Positions 51,317-61,144 of a stretch of DNA of 64,000 nt are shown here, in pieces. The notes beneath the pieces were generated by a model, which was not told the DNA's origin, searched no databases, and saw nothing but the letters and a program-made list of their open reading frames with translations. This DNA is from Paenimyroides aestuarii. Lineage in GTDB: Bacteria > Bacteroidota > Bacteroidia > Flavobacteriales > Flavobacteriaceae. The position numbers and the translations under genes were made by a program. The DNA is taken from the NCBI RefSeq assembly GCF_024628805.1, contig NZ_CP102382.1:2728001-2792000 (forward strand). The letters are read 5' to 3'. Position 1 is the first letter of the stretch; every line of letters begins with the position of its first letter.

Positions 51317-54300
51317 TTATTTAACCGATGAATTTCGTTTCGATTCTTCTGTTTTAATGCGATTCAACTCTGTCTTGGCTTCAGTTACCACATCTGCATA
51401 TTCTGTGGCATTAGAAATTACACTCTCCAAAATATAAGTTGCCTGGTAACTGTCTTTCAATTGATAGAAGTTTTTAGCCAGCAAAACCAAGCCTTTGGCA
51501 TTGTAATATTTATTTGCCGAATATTCTTTTACCAATTTTTCTATGATTTTGTTTGATGCATCGTATTTTTTATCAGCATTTTTAAAATAAGCATCATAAT
51601 ACAAAGCTTCGGCTTTTAAATCACCCGATGCAATACTATTTAACTGCTCGTATAATTTACGCGCATTGGCAGTATCGCTGTTTTTAAACGCCATTCGGGC
51701 GCTAATCGCAATAGCATCTGCTTTAATGCGCTTGTCCACTTTGCTGTTGGCAGCCAAAATATTGGCATATTTTGCAGCAGTGTTCATATCGTTTTCTTCA
51801 TAAGCAATTTTCATAAGGTTTGCTTGTGCAAAAAGCTTATTATTGTCATTACTAGCATTGATTTCTAACAAATTCAAGACACGTTGAGCGTTTGTTTTGT
51901 CTTTTTCATTGAGATACATATTAGAAAGTCGAATTAAAGATTGCTCTGTATATTCCGATTTTCCTCGTTTTACCACCTGCTCATAATTGGCTTTCGCCTC
52001 GGCTACTTTATTATTTCCAAAATAAATTTCTGCCATGTTAAAATAAGCTTTTGTAGCATGTAATCCGTTGGGATAATTGCTCACATAATCGTTTAAGCTT
52101 TTCAACGCACCTTCGTTATTATTTTGTGCCATTTGACTTTCTGCCGACGTGAACACATCGTTTTCTAATTCGGCGGTAGAAATATCCACAAAATCCAGAT
52201 TTTTAACCCAAGCGGCAAATTCATTAGATCTTCCTGAATCTAAATAAACAATTCGTGCATTTTGAACCGCTTCCATGGTATCTTGCGAACCCGGATAATC
52301 GGCCACCACTTTTTTAAATCGTTCAATTGCCTTGTCTTCTTGGTTTGCATTCACATAAACCAATCCTTGACGCAGAATTGTTTTTGAAATTAAATTAGAC
52401 TGCGGATAATTGCTAATTAATTGATTAAATGTTTCAATAGATTTGTTGGTTTGATTGGTGTTGGCATAGGTGCTTCCCAATTCATAAATGGCGTCATCTA
52501 TTAAACTAGACGACTTATAATTAGCGATAAATTTTTGTAATTCTTCAATTTTTGTGGGCGTTTTATCGATAAAACCATACGATATAGCTTTTTGATATGC
52601 CGCATAATCTTTATAAGGCGAATTGCTGTTTAAAATGGAGTTATACATTTCCATTGCCGCTCCGTATTGCTTGGTTACAAAGTATCCATCTGCCAAACGC
52701 AAAGTGGCATCGGATTTTTTAGCATCGTCTTTCACCGCCGCCAAATAATTTTTAAAGTGCGTATTGGCATTGCTGTAGTTTTTCAACTTGTAGGCAGCAT
52801 ATCCCAAATTGTATTCTGCGCTTTTAAATTCTGGCGTGTTTTGCGCTTGGGGCAATTGTTTAAAAGTGGTAAATGTTTGGTAGGCATCGCCAAAACGGTT
52901 CAATGCATATTCGCTTTCGCCTCGCCAATAAGTAGCCCTTGCCACATATTTATTGTCTTGGCGTTCCGCAATTGATTTATTGAACATACTGTTTGCCTGG
53001 CTGAATTTACCTTCATTGAACAGTTCCACTCCCCTATAAAAAGTAACTTTTTGATAAGCTGCTTTATTCAGTGGCGTGCGGTTTGATTCTAAAACTTCTA
53101 AAGCCGCTTTATAGTTTTTGGTTGATATATAAGAATCTACCAACAAGTCACTCAATTCTTGTTTGTAAGGCGTTTCGGGATATTTCACCAAAAAATCAGT
53201 TATTACTTCCGGAACACTTTTGTAAGGATTTCCAATATCGTAGCTTAATTTGGCATAATTTGCATACGCATCTTCTTGAATTTTTGCAGAAAAATCCATT
53301 TCAGAAGCATTTTTAAATGCGTTTAAAGCTTGTGTGCGTTGATTTAATTTTAAATAACTTTCACCCAAGTGATAATAGGCGTTTTGAGCCACAGCATCTT
53401 TTCCGCTGATAATTTTATTGAACTCAGAAACGGCTTTTTCGTAGTCTTTTTGTTGGTAATACGAATAGCCCAATTGATAAAAATCCACATTGCTTAGCTT
53501 TCCGTTTTTACCTTCATAAGCCAATAAATAGGGTAATGCTTTATCGTATTGTTTCAAGTTGAAATAGCTTTCGCCGATAATTTTTGAAAGCTCTGATTTT
53601 TCGGTTTCGGTAGATTTTGGCATTTGTGCCAAACCTTCTTCAATCGCTTTTTGAAAGTTTCCGCTTTTAAACTGCATATCGGCTTTGTAGTAGCCCATGC
53701 GTTCTTGATACTTTTCAACAGATTCCACATTGGCAAAGTATTCATTTGCTTGATCGTAATCGTTGTTGGCATACGAAATGTATCCTAAATAATATTTTGC
53801 TTGATTGCCATACGCTCCTTCCAAATCCACTTGATCGAGATATGTTTTTGCTTTGGCATTTTGCTTTTTGCTGAAATAAGCATATCCTTTTTGAAAATTG
53901 ATACGATCCTTATCTGCCGGACTTAAAATGGCTTCGTTTATTTTTTCAGCATAACGCAAAGATTGATCGTAATCACCTTGCGAGAAGTAAAAATTGCTTA
54001 CATCAACATAAGCTTGTGCTTGTTTACTGCTGGTGGGATAATCATAAATAAACTGACTGATTTTTTGTTCGGCTCCTGCCTGCCCTAAACGAATGGCGCA
54101 ATTGGCACTGTAATATGCACTTTCTGCTTGTATTTCGTCGTTTGTATTTTTTATTTTTACTTGATCAAACAAAATTTGAGCAACGGCATATTGTTGTTCA
54201 TTGTATAAACTTACTGCGTTGTAAAAATCTTTGTTTTCTTGCGTGTAGTTGTAAGATTGTTGGGCATTCATAGAAATTCCGCCCAACAAAAAGGATAGGT

Positions 54301-54325
54301 ATAGAAAATGATTCGCTTTTCGCAT
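51317..54325 (-). CDS. tetratricopeptide repeat envelope protein
   Basis: 1002 aa from the ATG at 54323-54325 (MRKANHFLYLSFLLGGISMNAQ, a good signal peptide); an in-frame Met eight residues upstream is not needed. The rest is a chain of about 20 degenerate TPR motifs of 34-38 residues (e.g. FYQLGYSYYQQKDYEKAVSE, AYYHLGESYLKLNQRTQALN, DAIYELGSTYANTNQTNKSI), typical of a protein-protein scaffold. Secreted or periplasmic. It shares an operon with the barrel gene just downstream. TATATTTG at 54347-54354 is a candidate -7 box. Confidence 0.85.
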   Translation of the reverse strand: MRKANHFLYLSFLLGGISMNAQQSYNYTQENKDFYNAVSLYNEQQYAVAQILFDQVKIKNTNDEIQAESAYYSANCAIRLGQAGAEQKISQFIYDYPTSSKQAQAYVDVSNFYFSQGDYDQSLRYAEKINEAILSPADKDRINFQKGYAYFSKKQNAKAKTYLDQVDLEGAYGNQAKYYLGYISYANNDYDQANEYFANVESVEKYQERMGYYKADMQFKSGNFQKAIEEGLAQMPKSTETEKSELSKIIGESYFNLKQYDKALPYLLAYEGKNGKLSNVDFYQLGYSYYQQKDYEKAVSEFNKIISGKDAVAQNAYYHLGESYLKLNQRTQALNAFKNASEMDFSAKIQEDAYANYAKLSYDIGNPYKSVPEVITDFLVKYPETPYKQELSDLLVDSYISTKNYKAALEVLESNRTPLNKAAYQKVTFYRGVELFNEGKFSQANSMFNKSIAERQDNKYVARATYWRGESEYALNRFGDAYQTFTTFKQLPQAQNTPEFKSAEYNLGYAAYKLKNYSNANTHFKNYLAAVKDDAKKSDATLRLADGYFVTKQYGAAMEMYNSILNSNSPYKDYAAYQKAISYGFIDKTPTKIEELQKFIANYKSSSLIDDAIYELGSTYANTNQTNKSIETFNQLISNYPQSNLISKTILRQGLVYVNANQEDKAIERFKKVVADYPGSQDTMEAVQNARIVYLDSGRSNEFAAWVKNLDFVDISTAELENDVFTSAESQMAQNNNEGALKSLNDYVSNYPNGLHATKAYFNMAEIYFGNNKVAEAKANYEQVVKRGKSEYTEQSLIRLSNMYLNEKDKTNAQRVLNLLEINASNDNNKLFAQANLMKIAYEENDMNTAAKYANILAANSKVDKRIKADAIAISARMAFKNSDTANARKLYEQLNSIASGDLKAEALYYDAYFKNADKKYDASNKIIEKLVKEYSANKYYNAKGLVLLAKNFYQLKDSYQATYILESVISNATEYADVVTEAKTELNRIKTEESKRNSSVK

Positions 54326-54582
54326 TTCAACTATTTTTTTAAAAATCAAATATATTAAAATATATATATAATTGAAACGGATTATGTGATTATTAATTGT
54401 TTAAATAAGCGTTTTTTATTCGATCATGTACCTTGTTTTAAGTGGGAGATACAATGAAACACAACCTAATGTTAAGCCGAATTAAACTTACGCAATAAAA
54501 ACTTTACAAATTTTACAAATTTTTAACTAAGAATCTGCTTTAACATAATTTTCTGCTAAAGATTTGCTTACACACCTTGTTC

Positions 54583-54590
54583 TATGTTTG
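54583..54590 (+). promoter_or_regulatory. -7 box of the PhoX-like gene
   Basis: TATGTTTG, 24 bp upstream of the ATG at 54615, with TTTG at 54563-54566 (16 nt apart). Confidence 0.58.
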
Positions 54591-54614
54591 TATCGAACAA
54601 AATACAAATAAACA

Positions 54615-56120
54615 ATGAAAAAAATTTATGTAGGAAAAATAGCTTTTTTAGCTTTTGCTTCTTTATTCGTCACTTCATGCCAGGATGAAGCGATTCCTTC
54701 ACAAGAAGAAGAAACCAACCCTGAAACCGAAGTTCCAGAAACAACTATTAACCTAGTGAATCATTCCAATATACCAGCATTGGTTTATGGAATGCCCGGA
54801 TTTGAAGATTTAGAAATTTTAACGCTTATTTCATCTTCGGACAAGTTAGAACAATCTCCTAATTTTGTATTTGGTGCACAGCCAGACGGAGCCGGTTTCA
54901 TGAAAAACCCAAGCGGTGAAGGTTTTATGATGATTACTAACCACGAAATTTTACAATCGGTATCGCGTGTGTTTTTAGACAAAAACTTTAAGCCGGTTCG
55001 TGGTGAATACATTGTTGATGCAGTTGGTGGAATGACACGGTTGTGTTCGGCTACCCTTGCAGAGCCGGCAGTTCATGGATTTGGACCGGTTTTTTTAACT
55101 GCGGGTGAATCGGGTGAAGAAAGCTTAGTGCATGCCATTGACCCATTGGGTTTTGTTAACGACCGTTCTAGAACAGACCGTGTGAAGCCCGCATTGGGAA
55201 GAGCAAGTATGGAAAACGCTGTTCCTTTACCTTCAGATGTATCGGGAAGTGGTACTTTTATTTTAATCGGTGAAGACCAAAGTTATTCAACCAATCATCA
55301 AAGTGCTGGTCAATTAATCATGTATCATTCCAACACACGTGGTGATTTGGATAACGGTAAGCTGTATGCTTTAAAAAGAATTGACAATACCATTACCGAA
55401 GGTAGCATGACAAAAAATCAATCGTATGCTGTGGAGTTTGTGGAAATTCCTAATGCTAAAAATTTAACAGGTGCCGAAATAAACGCTGCGAACATCACCA
55501 ATAATGCCTTGCGTTTTTCAAGAGTTGAAGATGTGGATTACCGCAAAGGAAAAGGCAATGGAAACGAAATTTATTTTACTGCTACCGGACAAGCAAGTGG
55601 CGGACAACCAGTGCCTGGATATACCATGTGGGGACGTGTGTATAAATTGGTTTTAGATAAAAACAATATGTTTAAAGGAACATTAGAAATTATTGCAGAA
55701 GGTGATTCAAACCCTGGAAATGATTTAATAAACCCTGATAATATTTGTGTTACCGAAAACTATGTGTATATACAAGAAGATGGTGATTCTTTTTACGCTG
55801 GTGCCAATCATGACTCGTATATTTGGCAATACAGTATGGCAAAAAAATCGTATAAGCCTTGGTTAAATATGAAACACAACCGCGGCAATGCGGAATGGTT
55901 CAATTTATTTGACCAATCTGGTAAATTAGACAAATTTGGTTCATGGGAATATGGTGCGATGATCGATGTGTCTGATTTAGTGGGTATTCCTGGAACATTT
56001 GCCGTGAATATTCATCCACACACTTGGCAGAAACCTGAATTTTTGAATGCCGATGGCTCTGGTACACAAAGCAATAAAGAAGGCGGACAAGTAGTTTTAA
56101 TTAAAAATGTTGAACGTTAA
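54615..56120 (+). CDS. PhoX-like (DUF839) lipoprotein
   Basis: 501 aa. Signal and lipobox: MKKIYVGKIAFLAFASLFVTSC with Cys22, followed by an acidic Glu/Pro/Thr linker (24-48). The body resembles PhoX/DUF839 calcium-iron phosphatase-like propellers: MITNHE, VGGMTRLCSATL, LTAGESGEES, EDVDYRKGKGNGNEIYFTATG, DNICVTENYVYIQEDGD, and AVNIHPHTW. Activity as phosphatase is not proven by these segments; many relatives are annotated only as DUF839. It lies 51 bp upstream of the peroxidase gene on the same strand, but with a terminator between. Confidence 0.78.
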   Translation: MKKIYVGKIAFLAFASLFVTSCQDEAIPSQEEETNPETEVPETTINLVNHSNIPALVYGMPGFEDLEILTLISSSDKLEQSPNFVFGAQPDGAGFMKNPSGEGFMMITNHEILQSVSRVFLDKNFKPVRGEYIVDAVGGMTRLCSATLAEPAVHGFGPVFLTAGESGEESLVHAIDPLGFVNDRSRTDRVKPALGRASMENAVPLPSDVSGSGTFILIGEDQSYSTNHQSAGQLIMYHSNTRGDLDNGKLYALKRIDNTITEGSMTKNQSYAVEFVEIPNAKNLTGAEINAANITNNALRFSRVEDVDYRKGKGNGNEIYFTATGQASGGQPVPGYTMWGRVYKLVLDKNNMFKGTLEIIAEGDSNPGNDLINPDNICVTENYVYIQEDGDSFYAGANHDSYIWQYSMAKKSYKPWLNMKHNRGNAEWFNLFDQSGKLDKFGSWEYGAMIDVSDLVGIPGTFAVNIHPHTWQKPEFLNADGSGTQSNKEGGQVVLIKNVER

Positions 56121-56128
56121 TAACAAAC

Positions 56129-56154
56129 AAACACTGGCTTTAGTGCCAGTGTTT
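56129..56154 (+). terminator. terminator between PhoX-like and peroxidase genes
   Basis: Stem AAACACTGGC / GCCAGTGTTT, loop of 6 nt, T-rich tail; only 9 bp after the stop and 18 bp before the next start. It likely attenuates, rather than blocks, transcription into the next gene. Confidence 0.82.
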
Positions 56155-56171
56155 TCTGTTTTTCTTGTAAA

Positions 56172-57962
56172 ATGAAAAAAATAGTTCTTTTTTTATGTAT
56201 TTCGCTGTTGTTCTTCCAATGTAAAAAAAACAACGATTACCAAATTAATCACGAGCAAACCGTGCAACAGCACATCATCAAAAACCTACAAAATCTATCG
56301 GAAGCTCTTCAAAATTTTGAACGCTTGGCACAGTCAAATGCTTCAGAAAGCGAATTGCAACAGCACTTTTTAAAATGCAGATTGCTTTTTAAAAACACCG
56401 AGTGGGCAACGGAATATTTCTTGCCCAAATCGTCTAAATTGTTAAACGGTCCGGCTTTGGATCATTTAGATTTAGAAGAAAATAAATTTTTAGATGCTGA
56501 AGGTTTTCAAGTTTTAGAAGAATATTTATATCCTCATTATCAAAAAGAGCAACAAACCGAAATTATTAAACAAATTCGCATTATTGATAATTTAATCAGA
56601 GCAGGCATTACAAATTTTGAAGCTACAAAACCTTCAAAAGAGCAAGTTTTTGATGCCCTGCGATTGGGTATATTTAAAATTACTACTTTAGGCATCACCG
56701 GTTTTGATACCCCTGTAAGCAGTTTGCTTTTTCCAGAATCGCAAGCCGCTTTAAAAGGTATTGAAGATGTTTTAAATATTTATAAAAATGAATTACAAAG
56801 GTTTGAATCATTCCAAAATTCGATGGAATTATTGAGAACCGCACAAACAACCATCAACCAATCATCCAATAAAAATACTTTTGATTATTTGGGATATATT
56901 ATCAATTATTTAGATCCAATTGCACAAAAAATACATCAATTGCAGCTTGATGCCCAAATTCCGTTTGTTAAACGTGTGAGTATGTTAAAGCCAGATGCTG
57001 CTTCACTTTTTGCACGAGATGCTTTTGATTTGAATGCTGTTTCGGCAGATCAAAACTTAAAATCGAATCCAGAAAAAATTGAATTAGGAAAGAAATTATT
57101 TTACGACACGCACTTATCCAAAAATAATACCCGCAGCTGCGCAAGTTGTCATGATCCCGAGAAGGCATTTACCGACGGATTAAAAGTGGCTTCCGATTTG
57201 GCAGGTAGTCCGTTGCTTCGCAACACACCTTCTTTAAATTACGCAGGTTTTTATCACGGACAATTTTGGGATATGCGGCAAGCAGATATAGAATCGCTTA
57301 CTACAAATGTGATTGAAAACCAAGAGGAGATGCACGGCAATATGGCAGATATTTTAAAAATGGTACAAACCGATGAGTACTATGCAACTTCATTTAAAAA
57401 GATTTATAAAGACAATAAAATTGAAGGTTGGCATGTTCAAAATGCATTGGCAAGCTATGTGAGATCGCTAAGTACGTTTTCTTCGAGATTTGACGATTAT
57501 ATGCGTGGTGAAAAAACAGCTTTAACTTCCTTAGAAAAAGAAGGATTTAATGTTTTTGTTGGTAAGGCAAAATGTGCAACCTGTCATTTTTTACCAATTT
57601 TTAACGGAACCGTTCCGCCACGGTTTTCCTCTTCAGAACAAGAAGTTTTGGGGGTTCCTGCTGATGTGGAAGTTACTATTTTAGACAACGATTTGGGAAG
57701 ATATATATACAATACCGATTTGTATCAATTGAAAAATGCATTTAAAACGGTGACTGTTCGCAATATTGAAAAAACTGCTCCATATATGCACAACGGTGTT
57801 TTTAAGTCTTTAGAAGAGGTAGTAAACTTTTACAACAAAGGTGGCGGTTTGGGTTTTGGTTTATCAGTAGAAAACCAAACGCTTCCGGCAGATGCTTTAG
57901 ATTTATCGGAACACGAACAAAAAGCACTCATTGCGTTTATGAAAGCCTTAAACGATCAATAA
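56172..57962 (+). CDS. di-heme cytochrome-c peroxidase with N-terminal helical domain, lipoprotein
   Basis: 596 aa. Signal MKKIVLFLCISLLFFQCKK with lipobox Cys17. Residues 25-270 are an all-helical extension (GPALDHLDLEENKFLDAEGF within it) not found in classical CcpA, reminiscent of imelysin-like helical domains. From 290 onward it is a CcpA/MauG peroxidase: heme site CASCH (323-327), second site CATCH (468-472), and the C-terminal YMHNGVFKSLEEVVNFYNKGG with a distal Met-His ligand region. It reduces hydrogen peroxide or oxidises a partner protein in the periplasm. The pairing with PhoX-like lipoprotein is consistent with a shared envelope role. Confidence 0.88.
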   Translation: MKKIVLFLCISLLFFQCKKNNDYQINHEQTVQQHIIKNLQNLSEALQNFERLAQSNASESELQQHFLKCRLLFKNTEWATEYFLPKSSKLLNGPALDHLDLEENKFLDAEGFQVLEEYLYPHYQKEQQTEIIKQIRIIDNLIRAGITNFEATKPSKEQVFDALRLGIFKITTLGITGFDTPVSSLLFPESQAALKGIEDVLNIYKNELQRFESFQNSMELLRTAQTTINQSSNKNTFDYLGYIINYLDPIAQKIHQLQLDAQIPFVKRVSMLKPDAASLFARDAFDLNAVSADQNLKSNPEKIELGKKLFYDTHLSKNNTRSCASCHDPEKAFTDGLKVASDLAGSPLLRNTPSLNYAGFYHGQFWDMRQADIESLTTNVIENQEEMHGNMADILKMVQTDEYYATSFKKIYKDNKIEGWHVQNALASYVRSLSTFSSRFDDYMRGEKTALTSLEKEGFNVFVGKAKCATCHFLPIFNGTVPPRFSSSEQEVLGVPADVEVTILDNDLGRYIYNTDLYQLKNAFKTVTVRNIEKTAPYMHNGVFKSLEEVVNFYNKGGGLGFGLSVENQTLPADALDLSEHEQKALIAFMKALNDQ

Positions 57963-57969
57963 AAACAAC

Positions 57970-58006
57970 AAAACCTTGCCAAAATTTAATACTTTGGCAA
58001 GGTTTT
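57970..58006 (+). terminator. terminator of the peroxidase gene, family of flavobacterial hairpins
   Basis: AAAACCTTGCCAAA / TTTGGCAAGGTTTT with a 9-nt loop, then a T run. The right part recurs at 58680-58699. Confidence 0.9.
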
Positions 58007-58064
58007 TTGTAATTAAAATTATCAGAAAGCAAGTATTGTGCTTATACAATTTTAGTAGAAGTTG

Positions 58065-58652
58065 TTATTCGATCTTAGTATGGTGCCCTTTCATACTCAA
58101 AAATTGAACAATTTCCTCTTTCCCGTCATTATCTATTTTAATAGTTGATATTCTTGAAATATTGTGTACCTCCTGCCCTTCTTTGTTTACAACAACTTTT
58201 ACAGTTGTATGGTAAGCTTCCTTGGCATTCGTAAAACCTAGTTGGGAAAGTTCGAATTTAGAAATAGGCTGACTAATTATAAAGGTATTATTAGGAACTT
58301 CTATTTGATAAAACTTTGTTCCCATCACTTCAATAAAGTGTTTTATTTCTTCATTTTTCAATTGTTCAAAACCTTCTTTAAACTGCATCTTATAAGGTGG
58401 AATATGAGGGTTATTAAACACCATTTCACTAGTAACATTCATATATGCAGATGTTTCGGTGGCAATAGGCGCAGAAGTTGTAACAGTATCTTTCCAAGAA
58501 ACGGTTTCTTCTGTTTGTCCATTGTTGTACTTAAAAGCGGTAAATTCGCCCACATATTTACCCGAAATTTTTTCTAATTTACTATCTAATTCTTGTGCAT
58601 TTAATGTATATAAGTTTATACACAAGAACATAAAAAAAACTATTTTTTTCAT
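58065..58652 (-). CDS. secreted hypothetical protein (195 aa)
   Basis: Signal peptide MKKIVFFMFLCINLYTLNAQ. The mature part is beta-rich (YVGEFTAFKYNNGQTEETVSWKD, SAYMNVTSEMVFNNPHIPPY, NKEGQEVHNISRISTIKIDNDGK) without a recognised domain. Repeated valine and Asn/Gln strands suggest a lipocalin-like or small barrel fold; this is not firm. It is in a gap between the peroxidase and transketolase genes and is convergent with the peroxidase. Confidence 0.65.
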   Translation of the reverse strand: MKKIVFFMFLCINLYTLNAQELDSKLEKISGKYVGEFTAFKYNNGQTEETVSWKDTVTTSAPIATETSAYMNVTSEMVFNNPHIPPYKMQFKEGFEQLKNEEIKHFIEVMGTKFYQIEVPNNTFIISQPISKFELSQLGFTNAKEAYHTTVKVVVNKEGQEVHNISRISTIKIDNDGKEEIVQFLSMKGHHTKIE

Positions 58653-58670
58653 GATTTTTCTAATAAAAAT

Positions 58671-58699
58671 TTGTCAAAGTTTAATACTTTGGCAAGGTT
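58671..58699. repeat. second copy of the TTTAATACTTTGGCAAGGTT hairpin
   Basis: TTGTCAAAGT / ACTTTGGCAA (one G-T) around a TTAAT loop, closing the gene at 58714 on the minus strand and repeating the right half of the hairpin at 57985-58004. Confidence 0.75.
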
Positions 58700-58713
58700 G
58701 TTAGTTGAATAAA

Positions 58714-59667
58714 CTATTTTCTGTTGATTACTTTTTTTGCTTTTTCTACGATTGATTTTGCATTTAAACCGTATTTTTCCATTAAAGCTTCGGGTGTTCC
58801 CGATTCTCCAAAAACATCGTTTACTGCTACAAATTCTTGCGGTGTTGGTTTGTTTAAAGCTAAAACACCTGCAACACTTTCGCCTAAACCGCCTAAATAG
58901 TTGTGCTCTTCTGCAGTTACGATACAACCGGTTTTTGCTACCGATTTTAAAATCGTTTCTTCATCTAAGGGTTTAATGGTGTGTATGTTGATAACCTCTG
59001 CTGCAATTCCGTCTTTTTCTAATTCTTCAGCAGCCTGCAAAGCTTCCCAAACTAAATGACCAGTTGCTACAATGGTAACATCGGTTCCTTCTGATAAAAG
59101 TACAGCTTTACCAATTTCAAACGGCATATCTTCTGGAATGAAATTTGGCACAACTGGGCGACCAAAACGCAAATAAACCGGTCCTTGGTGATCGGCAATT
59201 GCCAATGTTGCAGCTTTGGTTTGGTTGTAATCGCAAGTGTTGATCACGGTCATTCCAGGCAACATTTTCATTAAGCCAATGTCTTCTAAAATTTGATGTG
59301 TTGCACCGTCTTCTCCCAAAGTTAATCCGGCATGCGATGCACAAATTTTTACGTTTTTCTCTGAGTAGGCAACCGATTGACGAATTTGATCATAAACCCG
59401 GCCTGTTGAAAAGTTGGCAAATGTTCCAGTAAACGGAATTTTGCCGCCAATGGTCATTCCGGCAGCTAAACCAATCATGTTGGCTTCGGCAATTCCTACC
59501 TGAAAGAAGCGTTCCGGATGATTCTTCTTAAAATCGTCCATTTTTAATGAACCAATTAAATCAGCACACAACGCCACAACGTTTTCGTTCTTTTGGCCTA
59601 ATTCTGTTAATCCGGCTCCGAAACCAGAGCGTGTATCTTTACTTCCTAAGTTGGTGTATTTTTTCAT
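58714..59667 (-). CDS. transketolase, C-terminal (pyrimidine and C) part
   Basis: 317 aa. Pyrimidine-binding and C-terminal domains of a split transketolase: [76 protein letters not shown] and [17 protein letters not shown]. It completes the enzyme encoded by the N-terminal part at 61145; together they exchange two-carbon units in the pentose phosphate pathway. It starts exactly after the stop of the 486-aa gene. Confidence 0.94.
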   Translation of the reverse strand: MKKYTNLGSKDTRSGFGAGLTELGQKNENVVALCADLIGSLKMDDFKKNHPERFFQVGIAEANMIGLAAGMTIGGKIPFTGTFANFSTGRVYDQIRQSVAYSEKNVKICASHAGLTLGEDGATHQILEDIGLMKMLPGMTVINTCDYNQTKAATLAIADHQGPVYLRFGRPVVPNFIPEDMPFEIGKAVLLSEGTDVTIVATGHLVWEALQAAEELEKDGIAAEVINIHTIKPLDEETILKSVAKTGCIVTAEEHNYLGGLGESVAGVLALNKPTPQEFVAVNDVFGESGTPEALMEKYGLNAKSIVEKAKKVINRK

Positions 59668-61128
59668 TTAATCTAAAATCTTTATAAATTCTAAAAGTAA
59701 TTTTTGATCTTTTTGCGATAAACTACTTCGTAATTTTTCTATTTCTAACAAGCTTTTTCGCATACTATTGATCGTTCCAAAATAATCCACACTTCCACCA
59801 TTATTATATAGGTATAAATCACAAATTTGTCCTGTTAAATTGTGAACGTGTTTTTTTAAATCATTATTCTGGAAATTAGGGATTCTGTTTTTTAAATTAT
59901 CGCAATAATTTGGGGCGTATTGTTTAACTTGATCATCGTTTGTTGTATCAATTTCATAAGCCAATGAAATTTGGTCAATGTTGATGTCGTTGTAATTTGA
60001 TTGGTATTTGGTGTAATCATAGTAAGCATCTGCATAAGCAGCATCGTCTAGAACGACTTCTTCAACCATTTCTGTTTCTGCATAATCTGTGGCAACTTCT
60101 GTATTTGGCACGTATTGTTTGATTTTTTCGTTTTGATCTTTAAAAAATTTCTTTAATTCTTTTGCTTGATCAGAAGTAATCAATTGAGATGCCTTTAAGT
60201 TTTTAACCAAAGATTTAGATTCTTTTTTGTAGAATGCAACTACTTGATCCCTTGTGAGGGGTGCTTCTTCCGAACCATACTCTTTTGTATTGTACAAAAC
60301 ATTTGTTGTTACCGAATAAAGAGGCGAAATATAATTGTATAAATCGTAATTCGTTAAGTCATCGCCATCAAAACTATAGGTATAAAGCGGATCTTTATAG
60401 GCTCCATAATATGCTTCGGGATTTGCTTCGGTTGGTGCGTAAGCCGTTTCTTCAGCCACTTCGTTTAAAATACTTTCTTGGTATTCAGAAATATCTTTCG
60501 AAACTTTAGCAGCATCTATATTTAATTTCAAATTGACATTTTCAGCAGATTGAAATACCAATTTGTACGAAGCTTCATTATTATATTCTATCGATAAAAT
60601 TAATCCTTTTAAATTTGCATTTGGAAAAAGAGCTTCTGTATTGTTGATTTTATTGGTTGCATCGACACAAAAACAAAAATCATACGTTTCTTTATTGTTG
60701 ATGTCTTCTAAAATGGCGTAATATTCACAATTTGTTCCATTAATGCTGCCTGAGCGGTTTAATTTTGAAACAACTTGGCTGTCTTTCACAATTTGAAAAG
60801 CCGAATACGGCGAATAGTTTACCACTTTTGAAACGCCGCTAACCGTTAGAGGAATCATCCAGTTTTCACTAACGAAATAATTAGATTCGCTACCGCCATA
60901 CATTGCTGTATCAGAATTGTTGTAATAAAAAGACAATAAGCTTTCCGAATTGTTTTTGCTTAAATAATGATCATAATTTATGTTATTGAAGTCTTCTTGG
61001 CTGTATTGTTCTTTATTAGAAACTTCAATTTTATAATTTAATCTTTTGGTAAATTCTACCGGTTGATTGCTTTGAGCTAAACCTGCAAAGCCAACTAAAC
61101 TTACTGCTAAACAAACAATTTTTTTCAT
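59668..61128 (-). CDS. secreted hypothetical protein between transketolase subunits
   Basis: 486 aa with signal peptide MKKIVCLAVSLVGFAGLAQ. Residues 30-200 hold short beta segments rich in Asn/Tyr/Ser (WMIPLTVSGVSKVVNYSPY, GTNCEYYAILEDINNKETYDF); 235-390 is low-complexity, rich in Glu, Ala, Tyr and Asp (AETEMVEEVVLDDAAYADAYYDYTKY-like); 400-486 is helical. No domain named. It is part of one transcription unit with the two transketolase genes (16 bp before, 0 bp after). Its presence there looks like an insertion of an unrelated gene into a previously continuous pair. Confidence 0.7.
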   Translation of the reverse strand: MKKIVCLAVSLVGFAGLAQSNQPVEFTKRLNYKIEVSNKEQYSQEDFNNINYDHYLSKNNSESLLSFYYNNSDTAMYGGSESNYFVSENWMIPLTVSGVSKVVNYSPYSAFQIVKDSQVVSKLNRSGSINGTNCEYYAILEDINNKETYDFCFCVDATNKINNTEALFPNANLKGLILSIEYNNEASYKLVFQSAENVNLKLNIDAAKVSKDISEYQESILNEVAEETAYAPTEANPEAYYGAYKDPLYTYSFDGDDLTNYDLYNYISPLYSVTTNVLYNTKEYGSEEAPLTRDQVVAFYKKESKSLVKNLKASQLITSDQAKELKKFFKDQNEKIKQYVPNTEVATDYAETEMVEEVVLDDAAYADAYYDYTKYQSNYNDINIDQISLAYEIDTTNDDQVKQYAPNYCDNLKNRIPNFQNNDLKKHVHNLTGQICDLYLYNNGGSVDYFGTINSMRKSLLEIEKLRSSLSQKDQKLLLEFIKILD

Positions 61129-61144
61129 AAATGCTTAATTAAAA

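Noticed and set aside
51317..54325. SusC/SusD-type polysaccharide utilisation pair
   Set aside because: The barrel lacks the plug and carboxypeptidase-like domain, and the partner is a TPR chain of 1000 residues, not a SusD lipoprotein.
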